Positions 35,501 to 42,542 of a stretch of 46,758 nt of DNA are shown here, one piece after another. A program made the position numbers and the translations under genes. Source of the DNA: an uncultured Prevotellaceae bacterium (lineage in GTDB: Bacteria; Bacteroidota; Bacteroidia; Bacteroidales; Bacteroidaceae); contig CACXUV010000041.1 of assembly GCA_902770845.1 (NCBI GenBank), positions 1-46,758 of the forward strand, given 5' to 3'. Under the pieces are notes generated by a model. It saw only the letters and a list, made by a program, of their open reading frames with translations, did not search any database and was not told where the DNA came from. How positions within the stretch are numbered: position 1 is the stretch's first letter; the number at the start of each line of letters is the position of its first letter.

Positions 35501-35768
35501 ATATGGCAACTTCACAGGCGAACGACCCAGCGTGTGCATGGGACAGACCATCTTTGGCCTCACTTCGTCGGCCAGCGACGGTTCTTGCGAGATATTCGAC
35601 ATCAACTTCATTGAAAACATAAACGACTATGAGGCTACCGTTACGGCAGTGAGCGCTCCCAGCATGCAGGCAACTCAGGAAAACAGCTTCTACACCCCCG
35701 CTGGCTTGCGCGTCAGCAAGCCTGGTAAAGGCATCTATATCAACAAGGGGAAGAAGTACATTTTCTAA
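32577..35768 (+). CDS. Secreted GH127 (DUF1680) beta-L-arabinofuranosidase-type glycoside hydrolase
   Basis: This 1063-residue protein has a signal peptide (1-22, AQA|QS). The (alpha/alpha)6 catalytic domain (about 28-430) shows FLDGPMKTAMDLN-type start, GHVGGHYLSALALAYAA, GGWVPFYVQHKILAGL and the Zn/nucleophile residues of the family: Glu and Cys in PESCNT (about 355-358) and the Cys pair in MWCCVGTGMENH (about 426-427). Beta-rich domains follow (about 450-700, DUF4986-like), and 730-1040 holds two further carbohydrate-binding-like beta modules. The C-terminus, FYTPAGLRVSKPGKGIYINKGKKYIF in part, is a Por-like sorting motif. Expected activity: release of L-arabinofuranose from arabinan or arabinoside side chains. 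A -7-like box TAACTTAG lies at 32494-32501. Confidence 0.88.
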   Translation: MKKLLTIAFTALALGTATTAQAQSEIYPKHFDLEQVELLDGPMKTAMDLNIQTLLKYDTDRLLTPFVRQAGLHTTTDTSSPYYQWLTKHPNFSNWGGNGFDLSGHVGGHYLSALALAYAACHDDNVKAQLKKRMDYMVTVMKDCQDCYDNNTTGLYGFIGGQPINSDWEALFTGNIQPYRNHGGWVPFYVQHKILAGLRDAYHYGNNDTAKELFRKLADWSTNVIAKVSDANMNTLLDTEHGGMNESMLDAYQLFGDAKYLAAAKKYTHKTMLNGMQTLSTSFLDGKHANTQVPKYIGMERIFEQDGQATSYQKAAENFWTDVAQNRTVCIGGNSVNEHFLAKANSNIYIDQLDGPESCNTNNMLKLSEMMSDRTGNARYADFYEYATWNHILSTQDPTTGGYVYFTTLRPQGYRIYSQPNLGMWCCVGTGMENHSKYGHFIYTHDGAKTLYVNLFTPSKLESTDFAVTQETMFPCIDPVASNIPTAQTATSTITVNKAGTYAIAVRHPAWAGKEYQVMVNGTAVNTAVTQGTASYVTINRTWAAGDRITVWLPMTLDYVECPGYADYIAFRFGPILLGAQTTATSNDEAKESGLDYEQLQNEYAGDGRMDHSPGSMGTAKNLLSAPLLIGQRSNVLQRITATDLSKLTFSIDASRKDATTYTWNTLQLQPFYSIHHARYMCYWYQQTEENFAKSSMAKTEAANEALATRTIDFVAPGQQQSEAGHEYNYSSDSGTGNYNGESYRDAKSGGYVQYTLFNIKQATDSLAVMCRFTTADQGRKGVLTVDGTKIADITIPSSAKNAENGFYNVEYPIPASLATQNGKAKEKFVVRLAASGGTMNPGLYYLRLTSGYNPAVNAYRFVATDWTTGDANRIAASNITYDTERNVIKAKSVGNNNIALMLKYAENDYDIDAKQKYLVVRGTNLHTTGTYSYLWWLNGTNKGSQVVPTTQKVVTAANGTQQSVIAWDMTTSNLYGNFTGERPSVCMGQTIFGLTSSASDGSCEIFDINFIENINDYEATVTAVSAPSMQATQENSFYTPAGLRVSKPGKGIYINKGKKYIF

Positions 35769-35834
35769 GAAAGCAACGCTCAGACTGGCTTTTCCCCACG
35801 AAAAGCTCATCAAGGCAAGGTTGAGTCCCCCAAA

Positions 35835-35880
35835 AGGAAATGAGGAATATGCACTTTGAGCATATTCCTCATTTTCTTTT
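35835..35880. terminator. Bidirectional terminator between GH127 and lipoprotein genes
   Basis: An inverted repeat of about 16 bases (AAATGAGGAATATGC with GCATATTCCTCATTT) and 7-base loop, with A-rich left and T-rich right flanks. It is placed between two convergent genes and can serve both. Confidence 0.85.
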
Positions 35881-35888
35881 GGCCATCA

Positions 35889-36449
35889 TCAATAGCCCCT
35901 GACCCACGGGTTCGATTCATACTGCAGCCTGAAGTGCTTGCGAGCACCATCGCTATCATCCATGTAGCCTTCAAAGTAGCGGTTGTCCAGATGGGCATTG
36001 TAAATCACGGCATCGTAGGCTCCCGTGCGCACCCATTCGCCCACGCGCCTGTACGCGTCGTAATAATAGTAACGGCTGTCGTAGCGCAAATAAATGGTGA
36101 AGTAACCACCGCTGCTGCCATAGCTGTAATTGTAGTCCCAGTCGCTGTAGTCTGATTCCACTCGCCATGTGAACTCTCGCTCCACATAGTCGCCCCGTTC
36201 GTCTTCGTCGACTTCGGTGCCATAGCCCGACACTGCCGACTGGCGAACAAACTGGAAATAGGTGTAATAACGGTTGCCTTGCAGGTAGTCGCCCCACCTA
36301 TTATAATAATAGTCGGCCATGGTGCCACTCCAGTTGCCCTCAAGCGTACGTGCCACCTGCTCGTCCTCCGGCTCACATCCTGTGAGCATCACTATGGCCA
36401 GCAATGCCAGCACAACGGTTGCCAATGATCTGTTCAATAGTCTTTTCAT
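35889..36449 (-). CDS. Tyr/Asp-rich lipoprotein of unknown function
   Basis: This protein has 186 residues from ATG 36449 (MKRLLNRSLATVVL). The nine extra upstream residues of the longer frame lie over the promoter region. It has a lipoprotein signal (MLTGC|EPEDEQ) with acidic residues after Cys suggesting surface export. The mature part starts LEGNWSGTM, as in lipocalin-like barrels, and is remarkably rich in Tyr and Asp/Arg (DYYYNRWGDYL, RYYTYFQF, SRYYYYDAYRR). It is probably an all-beta fold. No enzymatic motif is seen. Confidence 0.7.
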   Translation of the reverse strand: MKRLLNRSLATVVLALLAIVMLTGCEPEDEQVARTLEGNWSGTMADYYYNRWGDYLQGNRYYTYFQFVRQSAVSGYGTEVDEDERGDYVEREFTWRVESDYSDWDYNYSYGSSGGYFTIYLRYDSRYYYYDAYRRVGEWVRTGAYDAVIYNAHLDNRYFEGYMDDSDGARKHFRLQYESNPWVRGY

Positions 36450-36473
36450 GATAGTGCTTTTATATCTTCGGTG

Positions 36474-36505
36474 CAAAGGTAAGCATTTTCCATACGAATG
36501 CCAAG
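36474..36505 (-). promoter_or_regulatory. Promoter of the Tyr-rich lipoprotein gene
   Basis: On the minus strand CTTG (36505-36502) and TACCTTTG (36481-36474) are spaced by 20 bases. The leader is about 20 nt, supporting the ATG at 36449. Confidence 0.6.
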
Positions 36506-36647
36506 CGAAATAGCAGAAAAGTTGGCTTAAATATCATGCTCCGCAGGCAACCGCATAGGGCAGAAAGTTTAAAAGTTGCATTTTGCCCTCTTTCTTTGAT
36601 TTGTATCAAAAAAGGAGGCTGTTTGCGCACACACCGCATCAAAATCC

Positions 36648-36678
36648 ATTGCCAGTTCAAAAAAACGCCGTACCTTTG
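36648..36678 (+). promoter_or_regulatory. Promoter of the small secreted protein gene
   Basis: ATTG (36648-36651) and TACCTTTG (36671-36678) are spaced by 19 bases. The start near 36684 gives an unusually long leader of about 185 nt. Confidence 0.65.
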
Positions 36679-36683
36679 CATCG

Positions 36684-36869
36684 TCAAAAGGACAAAAGGA
36701 TAACAAAAACAAAAGCCCAACAAGGGCAAAAAAAATGAAAAGCCCCAAGGGGCAAAAAAGTAACTCAACACAATTAATTAATTAAACACAGTAGGAGCTG
36801 GAGAGAAAACAAAAAGGATAACAACAAAAAAATTGAAGGCTCCGAGTAAAAAAAAGAAAGGGTAAAAAG
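36684..36869 (+). promoter_or_regulatory. Long purine-rich 5' leader with two mini-hairpins
   Basis: This untranslated region of about 185 nt is extremely A-rich (runs of 6-8 A) with almost no T after 36690. Two tiny hairpins, GCCC-aacaa-GGGC (about 36715-36727) and GCCCC-aa-GGGGC (about 36742-36753), are each followed by A-runs. A near-perfect AGGATAACAA(A)AA motif occurs twice (near 36707 and 36817). It ends in GAAAGGGTAAAAAG directly before the ATG. No known riboswitch fold is recognised. Confidence 0.5.
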
Positions 36870-37232
36870 ATGAAAAAAATGATTCTGATGGTAGTGGCCA
36901 TGCTCAGCATGACAATGACGTCATACGCTGAGAACGAGAATGCAAACGCAGTGAAGAACGTTGAGGCTTACGACATGACAGTGAACATCCGCAAGCTGGC
37001 CGTAGCACTCGACATGTCATTCGATCAGATGGATGCCGTGCAAGACGTTCACCACACCTTCTGTGCCGAAATGATGATGGCTGCACAGGCCGATAAAGAC
37101 CAGCGCGAAAACCTCGTCGACCAGGCTGTGAAGAAGGACGTGCGCTACATGCGCTATATTCTCAACGAGAAGCAGTATCGCAAGTATCTCATGCTGCTGA
37201 ACGCCACGCTTCACAACCGTGGACTGAAGTAA
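36870..37232 (+). CDS. Small secreted helical protein, unknown function
   Basis: This 120-residue protein has a signal peptide (1-20, SYA|EN). The mature part of about 100 residues is all-helical: MTVNIRKLAVALDMSFDQMDAV, then VHHTFCAEMMMAAQ and a C-terminal LNEKQYRKYLMLLNATLHNRGL. The 'LNEKQYRKYLMLLN' end resembles the LTxxQ-type helix of Spy-like periplasmic proteins, but the full pattern is not convincing. The long, promoter-driven leader and strong terminator suggest high, regulated expression. It is monocistronic. Confidence 0.75.
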   Translation: MKKMILMVVAMLSMTMTSYAENENANAVKNVEAYDMTVNIRKLAVALDMSFDQMDAVQDVHHTFCAEMMMAAQADKDQRENLVDQAVKKDVRYMRYILNEKQYRKYLMLLNATLHNRGLK

Positions 37233-37272
37233 GAAAGAGAAAGTAAACAGAAAAAGAATTTAAGAACACAGC

Positions 37273-37309
37273 GAGGGCTGAACCGTGATGGTCCAGCCCT
37301 CCTTTTTTG
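37273..37309 (+). terminator. Terminator of the small secreted protein gene
   Basis: GAGGGCTG (37273-37280) pairs with CAGCCCTC (37294-37301), followed by CTTTTTTG. The stem core is the same as in the terminators at 1246 and 4173. Confidence 0.85.
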
Positions 37310-37391
37310 TGTCTGATTGTGCACGATGCACAAGCGGTGCCCACAATGCTCAGCGTCCTGCCTGTGTGAATGCACAATCCCAATGACAGGC

Positions 37392-38204
37392 TTACTGCAC
37401 AGCCACTTTCTCGCCATCGATCACATAGATGCCACGCGGCAAACTCTTCACTGCGTCGGCCGAAATCTGCTGACGAATCACGTTGCCCTTCAGGTCGTAG
37501 ACGGTCACTTTCTCGTTCTTCAGCTGTGCACTCTTGACAATGGCCGTGGGCACTCCCAACTCACTCATGCTACTGATGTGCTTGATTTTCAGGTCAGTTG
37601 CCGTAGCCGACTGCGATTCCCAGCTGAAGCCGCAACGTGTGGGCAGGAAAGTCTTGTCGGCCTCAGTGCGAATAAGGATGCTCTGCAGCGGTGTGGTCTC
37701 CTGCTTGGCTGGAATGCCATAGCGTCCACCCTTCTGCATGCTCTCCCAGCTGCTGCCAAAGATGACCACGTTGCCCTGGTCGTCATTCATCCAAACCGAC
37801 TTCAGCTCGTCATTCACGCTGAGTGCCTGCTTGTTGGTGATGCGCAGTGTCTGGGCCTTGGGCGAATAAATCAGATAAGGTGTGCCAGCCTCGATGCCCT
37901 CTTCGGTGCAATCGATGAAGTACAGGTTCAGGTTGCTGCCCTCCTGACGAATGCCCACCAAACGCTCAATGCGCACATCGCCAGCAGCCTCGGCCAACTG
38001 CTCTGCGCTCATCGTTACGGGCAGACAGATGGTGTTGTAGCCGGCAAAGAGGTAGCGGTTCAGCTGCACCGTCTGCTTCATGTTCTGCAGTAGTTCAACG
38101 TTCAGTGCGCGCTCCGTTGTATAAAGATTCTTTACTCTGTTCTGTGCCACAGCCTGAGTGCTCAGAGCCGCAGCAGCCATTAGTGCAAGTGTAAAATGCT
38201 TCAT
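37392..38204 (-). CDS. Secreted protein with Por-like C-terminal motif, unknown function
   Basis: This 270-residue protein has a signal peptide (1-20, AVA|QN). The body contains GYNTICLPVTMSAEQLAEAAG, typical of Prevotella-type extracellular proteins in which short beta modules precede a sorting tail, then IEAGTPYLIYSP. The C-terminus reads VTVYDLKGNVIRQQ... LPRGIYVIDGEKVAV, a compact version of the T9SS-type or Por-like tail also seen in three other proteins here. No enzymatic motif. A weak -7 box (TAATATTG, 38251-38244) lies upstream. Confidence 0.65.
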   Translation of the reverse strand: MKHFTLALMAAAALSTQAVAQNRVKNLYTTERALNVELLQNMKQTVQLNRYLFAGYNTICLPVTMSAEQLAEAAGDVRIERLVGIRQEGSNLNLYFIDCTEEGIEAGTPYLIYSPKAQTLRITNKQALSVNDELKSVWMNDDQGNVVIFGSSWESMQKGGRYGIPAKQETTPLQSILIRTEADKTFLPTRCGFSWESQSATATDLKIKHISSMSELGVPTAIVKSAQLKNEKVTVYDLKGNVIRQQISADAVKSLPRGIYVIDGEKVAVQ

Positions 38205-38315
38205 ATCTAATCTTTGTTTTTAGTGGTTGATAATTATGTTTTGCAATATTACGAAAAAAAAGTCCTACGTGTAGCACTTCATTCCTTTATTTAAGTTTTT
38301 TTAATGAAAAGGAAC

Positions 38316-39551
38316 TCAATTGCCAAAGAAGAAATAGCTGAAAAGCACTGCTGCCACCATGCCGGCAGCATCGGCCAGCAAGCCGCAAGTGACGGCATAG
38401 CGATAGCGCCTGATGCCCACACTGCCAAAATAGATGGCTAATATATAAAAGGTGGTGTCGGTGCTGCCTTGCAACACGCTGGCCAAATGGCCCACAAACG
38501 AATCGGGCCCAAACGACTCGAAGCACTCCAACATCATGCCTCGCGCACCAGAACCATTGAGCGGCTTCATGAGCGCCACAGGCACAGCACCCACGAAATC
38601 GGTGTCAAGACCGATGGCCTCTACGCCCATTTTGATCCAATCCTGCAACATCTGCAGCGAACCCGACGCACGAAAAACGCCTACTGCGGCCAAAATGGCC
38701 ACGCAATAGGGAATGAGACTCACAGCCACCTGAAAGCCGCCTTTGGCTCCTTCGATGAACGAATTATAGACGTTTAGCTTCTTATAGACGCCCGAATAGA
38801 TAAAAAGCAGGATGGTGCCCAAGATGAGGCAACTGGTGAGCAGACGACAGAAATGCTGCATCTGGTCGTTGTTCATGCCACTGATGGCCGCAAACAAGGC
38901 GGCCACCAGGCCCAGAATAACGCCCAGCATGATGAGAATGTTTTTCTGAAACAGATTGATGCGCTGATACAACGAAACGGCGAGCAAGCCTACCAGTGTG
39001 GAACACATGGTGGTGAGCAGCAACGGAATGAACACATCGGCAGGATCGGCAGCTCCATAGCGGGCACGGTAAGCCATAATGGAAACGGGAATAATGGTCA
39101 GGCCCGAGGTATTGAGCACCAAGAACATAATCATAGAGTTGCTGGCCGTGTCTTTCTTCGGATTGATGCTCTGCAACTCTTGCATGGCTTTCAGTCCCAC
39201 AGGCGTGGCAGCATTGTCGAGCCCAAGCATGTTGGCCGAGATATTCATGAAGATGGATCCCAGCGCAGGGTGGTTTTTCGGAATCTCCGGAAACAGCTTT
39301 GTGAGCACAGGGCTCAGAAAACGCGCCAAACGATCTACCAAGCCACTGTCTTCGCCTATTTTTAATATGCCCATCCACAACGTCAACGTACCCGTGAGAC
39401 CAAGCGTCATCTCAAACGCTGTGCTCGACATCTTGAACGTAGAGTCCATCATCTCCGGTAAAGCATCATAGTCGCCCAAGAACACCAGCTTGACAACGCC
39501 CACCAGCACGCCTATCGTAAACAGTGCAATCCAGATATAGTTCAGTGCCAT
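38316..39551 (-). CDS. SpmAB-like membrane protein (nucleoside recognition/gate domain)
   Basis: This protein has 411 residues from ATG 39551 (MALNYIWIALFTIGVLVGV). The longer frame to 39611 crosses the promoter. It joins two Gate/nucleoside-recognition domains corresponding to spore maturation proteins SpmA (about 1-195; MGILKIGEDSGLVDRLARFLSPVLTKLFPEIP, MLGLDNAATPVGLKAMQ) and SpmB (about 230-411; IPYCVAILAAVGVFRASG, PVALMKPLNGSGARGMM). About eight membrane segments. In non-sporulating Bacteroidetes this fused form is common and its transport role is undefined. Confidence 0.85.
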   Translation of the reverse strand: MALNYIWIALFTIGVLVGVVKLVFLGDYDALPEMMDSTFKMSSTAFEMTLGLTGTLTLWMGILKIGEDSGLVDRLARFLSPVLTKLFPEIPKNHPALGSIFMNISANMLGLDNAATPVGLKAMQELQSINPKKDTASNSMIMFLVLNTSGLTIIPVSIMAYRARYGAADPADVFIPLLLTTMCSTLVGLLAVSLYQRINLFQKNILIMLGVILGLVAALFAAISGMNNDQMQHFCRLLTSCLILGTILLFIYSGVYKKLNVYNSFIEGAKGGFQVAVSLIPYCVAILAAVGVFRASGSLQMLQDWIKMGVEAIGLDTDFVGAVPVALMKPLNGSGARGMMLECFESFGPDSFVGHLASVLQGSTDTTFYILAIYFGSVGIRRYRYAVTCGLLADAAGMVAAVLFSYFFFGN

Positions 39552-39590
39552 AATTGCTGAAAAAAAGAATGTGTCATTGCAAATTGGGTG

Positions 39591-39598
39591 CAAAGTTA
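39591..39598 (-). promoter_or_regulatory. -7 element of the SpmAB-like gene
   Basis: TAACTTTG on the minus strand, about 40 bases before the start at 39551. It is back-to-back with the purD promoter. No strong -33 box. Confidence 0.5.
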
Positions 39599-39642
39599 CA
39601 AAATAAATCATAATTCATCGTTCATAATCCATATTTATTTTT

Positions 39643-39650
39643 TATCTTTG
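39643..39650 (+). promoter_or_regulatory. -7 element of purD
   Basis: TATCTTTG lies 29 bases before the purD ATG; expected leader about 25 nt. No exact TTTG at -33. Confidence 0.5.
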
Positions 39651-39679
39651 CAATCGATTTCGAAATCCTGATTAAAGCT

Positions 39680-40948
39680 ATGAGAATATTACTTTTGGGC
39701 AGTGGCGGCCGCGAGCACGCACTGGCATGGAAAATTGCTCAGAGTGAGCGAGTTGAAAAGTTGTTTATTGCACCTGGCAATGCCGGCACAGGCAACTGCG
39801 GTGAAAACGTGGCCATGAAGGCCGACGACTTCGACGCCATCAAGCAATTTGTAGTCGAAAACAAGGTAGACATGGTAGTCGTTGGACCTGAAGACCCACT
39901 GGTGAAAGGCATCTACGACGAACTGAAGAACGACCCGCAGACTGCCAATGTGCCCGTGATAGGCCCGTCGAAAGCAGGCGCCGTGCTCGAAGGCTCAAAA
40001 GACTTTGCCAAGGGCTTCATGCAGCGTCACAACATTCCCACGGCCCGCTATGCCACGTTCGACGGCTGTTCGGTGGAAGAAGGCATCGCCTTTCTGGAGA
40101 CCCTGCAGCCCCCCTACGTTTTGAAAGCCGACGGGCTGTGTGCCGGCAAGGGCGTGCTGATTCTTCCCACGCTGGAAGAAGCAAAGAAAGAGTTGCGCGA
40201 AATGCTGGGTGGCATGTTTGGAAATGCCTCAGCCCGCGTGGTGATCGAAGAGTTTCTGAGCGGCATAGAGTGCTCCGTGTTTGTGCTGACCGACGGCAAC
40301 CACTACAAGATTCTGCCCGAAGCCAAAGACTATAAGCGCATTGGCGAAGGCGACACCGGCCTGAACACCGGCGGCATGGGCTCTGTTACGCCAGTGCCTT
40401 TTGCCACAAAGGAATGGATGCAGAAAGTGGAAGACCGCATCATACGCCCCACGGTGGAAGGACTGAAAGCCGAAGGCATCGACTACAAGGGATTCATCTT
40501 CTTCGGCCTCATCAATGTGAAGGGCGAGCCCATGGTCATTGAATACAACTGCCGCATGGGCGACCCTGAGACCGAAAGCGTGATGCTGCGCTTGAAGAGC
40601 GATTTGGTTGACTTGCTGGAAGGCGTGGCACAGGGCAATCTGGATGAGCGAGCCATCGAGTTCGACGAACGGGCCGCCGTGTGCGTGATGCTTGTTTCGG
40701 GCGGCTACCCGCAAGAATACAAGAAGGGCTACCCCATTACGGGCATTGACCAAATAGAGGGCTCCATCGTGTTCCACAGCGGCACAGCCCTGAACGACGG
40801 ACAGGTGGTAACGGCCGGTGGCCGCGTGATAGCCGTTTCGTCGTATGGAAAAGACAAGGCCGAGGCTTTGCAGAAATCATTCGAAGAAGCCCAGAAGATA
40901 CAGTTCACAGGTAAATACTTCCGCCGCGACATTGGTGCCGACCTGTAA
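39680..40948 (+). CDS. purD: Phosphoribosylamine-glycine ligase
   Basis: This 422-residue ATP-grasp enzyme of purine synthesis makes GAR from phosphoribosylamine, glycine and ATP. Motifs: [22 protein letters not shown] at the N-terminus, [64 protein letters not shown], and [18 protein letters not shown] near the metal site. Length is normal. It is the first gene of a likely operon with two membrane-protein genes. Confidence 0.97.
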   Translation: MRILLLGSGGREHALAWKIAQSERVEKLFIAPGNAGTGNCGENVAMKADDFDAIKQFVVENKVDMVVVGPEDPLVKGIYDELKNDPQTANVPVIGPSKAGAVLEGSKDFAKGFMQRHNIPTARYATFDGCSVEEGIAFLETLQPPYVLKADGLCAGKGVLILPTLEEAKKELREMLGGMFGNASARVVIEEFLSGIECSVFVLTDGNHYKILPEAKDYKRIGEGDTGLNTGGMGSVTPVPFATKEWMQKVEDRIIRPTVEGLKAEGIDYKGFIFFGLINVKGEPMVIEYNCRMGDPETESVMLRLKSDLVDLLEGVAQGNLDERAIEFDERAAVCVMLVSGGYPQEYKKGYPITGIDQIEGSIVFHSGTALNDGQVVTAGGRVIAVSSYGKDKAEALQKSFEEAQKIQFTGKYFRRDIGADL

Positions 40949-40993
40949 GTCTGCCTCCCTCACAACGATATTTGAGCGAACACAGAACGTGAG

Positions 40994-41977
40994 ATGAAGA
41001 AATATGCACAGAACCGAATAGCCGAAAGTGGGCTCACGCTACCCTGCGTGGCCCTCTTTTCGCTGCTGGTATGGATTCTGCAAGGACTCATAGCCAACGC
41101 CTGGTGGCCACAACTGGCCTGCATAGTGGCTTCGGGCTATCTCATGGTAGAACTGAGCAATGCCCATGCCCTGATAAGAGTGCGCTCACGCATGGCGACA
41201 AGCGTGTTTTTGGTGCTATCTTCCACTGCCGGTTTCCTGTTTGGTTCGCTTTCGGGCGGCATTGTGCAGGTGTGCTTCATCGCCATGCTCATCCTTCTGT
41301 TTCGCACCTATCAGGACAGCGAGGCGCCAGGACTCACCTTCTATGCATTTCTTTGCATCGGTGTGGCAAGCCTGTTCTTCGTCCACATTCTCTTCTACAT
41401 GCCCATCCTGTGGCTCGTCATGCTCACTCAGCTGCAGTCGCTCAAGTGGCGTTCATGGGCGGCGTCACTCATCGGAGTGGCCACGCCCTACTGGTTCGCC
41501 TCGCTGTGGGTGGCCTATCAACAAGACGTTTCGCTGATAGCAGATCATTTCAGTCCACTGACACAGTTTGCACTCCACCCTGACTACTCCATTTTTTCAG
41601 CCTGCCACGTGGCAGTGTTCTTCTTTTCCGTGATACTTCTGGGCATGGGCGTCGTACACTTCTGGAACAAAAGCTATGAAGACAAGATACGCATACGCCA
41701 ACTGTATGGAGCCCTTTTGGGCCTTGCACTGTTCAGCATTGCTTTTCTTGTGCTGCAACCCCAGCACTACGATGTGCTCATGCGCATCATCATTGTGTGT
41801 GCCAGCCCCTATGTGGCCCATCTGCTGACGCTCACCCACACCCGCATCACCAACATCATGTTCTGGACGGTAGTCACCATGGCCCTGTTGCTCACCATTG
41901 CCAGTTTGTTCATGCCTGATTGGGGACAGGTGAACAACATGCTCAATTATCTATGGAGTGGATTATTGAATTTCTGA
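40994..41977 (+). CDS. Polytopic membrane protein of unknown function
   Basis: This 327-residue protein has about nine to ten hydrophobic segments across its whole length (e.g. VALFSLLVWILQGLI, VCFIAMLILLF, FYAFLCIGVASLFFVHILF, VAVFFFSVILLGMGVVHF, WTVVTMALLLTIASLF). No catalytic or transport motif is recognised. It begins 45 bases after purD with no promoter and overlaps the next gene by 25 bases, so it is co-transcribed and probably coupled to it. Confidence 0.7.
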   Translation: MKKYAQNRIAESGLTLPCVALFSLLVWILQGLIANAWWPQLACIVASGYLMVELSNAHALIRVRSRMATSVFLVLSSTAGFLFGSLSGGIVQVCFIAMLILLFRTYQDSEAPGLTFYAFLCIGVASLFFVHILFYMPILWLVMLTQLQSLKWRSWAASLIGVATPYWFASLWVAYQQDVSLIADHFSPLTQFALHPDYSIFSACHVAVFFFSVILLGMGVVHFWNKSYEDKIRIRQLYGALLGLALFSIAFLVLQPQHYDVLMRIIIVCASPYVAHLLTLTHTRITNIMFWTVVTMALLLTIASLFMPDWGQVNNMLNYLWSGLLNF

Positions 41978-42405
41978 CTGGCTACGGCTATCTTGGCATG
42001 CTGTTGGCTGCTTTCCTGGCCGGCAGTTTCTTTCCTTTTTCGAGTGAGGCCGTCATGGTGGGACTCATGGCCACTGGCTTGGATCCGTGGCAACTCATGA
42101 TATACGGAACAATTGGCAACGTGCTGGGCTCAGTGTTCAACTACAGCGTGGGCCGCATGGGAAAGCTGGAATGGATTGAGAAATACCTGCACGTAAAGAA
42201 GAAAGACCTGGACAAGGCCGAACGTTTCATGGCCGGTCGAGGTGCCTGGATGGGCTTCTTTGCCTTTCTGCCCGTGCTGGGCTCAGCCATTACCATCCTG
42301 TTGGGACTCATGCGTGCCAATGTAATCATCACCTTCATCAGCATTACGTTGGGAAAAATTTTCCGATACCTCATTCTCATCTATGGAGCAGGGCTGTTCC
42401 TGTGA
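41953..42405 (+). CDS. YqaA/DedA-like small membrane protein
   Basis: This protein has 150 residues from ATG 41953 (MEWIIEFLTGYGYLGMLLAA). It belongs to the SNARE-associated/VTT (DedA-like) superfamily, short YqaA type: LAGSFFPFSSEAVMVGLM, IYGTIGNVLGSVFNYSVGRMG, and FMAGRGAWMGFFAFLPVLGSAITILLGLMR. It has four to five membrane helices with the re-entrant Gly/Pro-rich segments of the family. DedA relatives move lipids across membranes; the substrate here is unknown. Its start lies inside the preceding gene. Confidence 0.8.
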   Translation: MEWIIEFLTGYGYLGMLLAAFLAGSFFPFSSEAVMVGLMATGLDPWQLMIYGTIGNVLGSVFNYSVGRMGKLEWIEKYLHVKKKDLDKAERFMAGRGAWMGFFAFLPVLGSAITILLGLMRANVIITFISITLGKIFRYLILIYGAGLFL

Positions 42406-42487
42406 GAAAGAGTGTTTTGTCTGTTAATAAAATTAAAGCGACAGCAAATTCTTCATTCTTCGCCCCTCACTCTTCAGTAAAAAATAC

Positions 42488-42495
42488 TACCTTTG
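42488..42495 (+). promoter_or_regulatory. -7 element of the DUF2723 gene
   Basis: TACCTTTG, expected leader about 43 nt. The -33 region (CCCCTC) does not match. Confidence 0.5.
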
Positions 42496-42542
42496 CACCC
42501 TGAATATACATTTTAACGTTAATTATAGTATCATTATTCAAA

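Noticed and set aside
36460-36771. Minus-strand frame of 103 codons over the long leader
   Set aside because: It overlaps two consensus promoters and its composition mirrors the A-rich leader.
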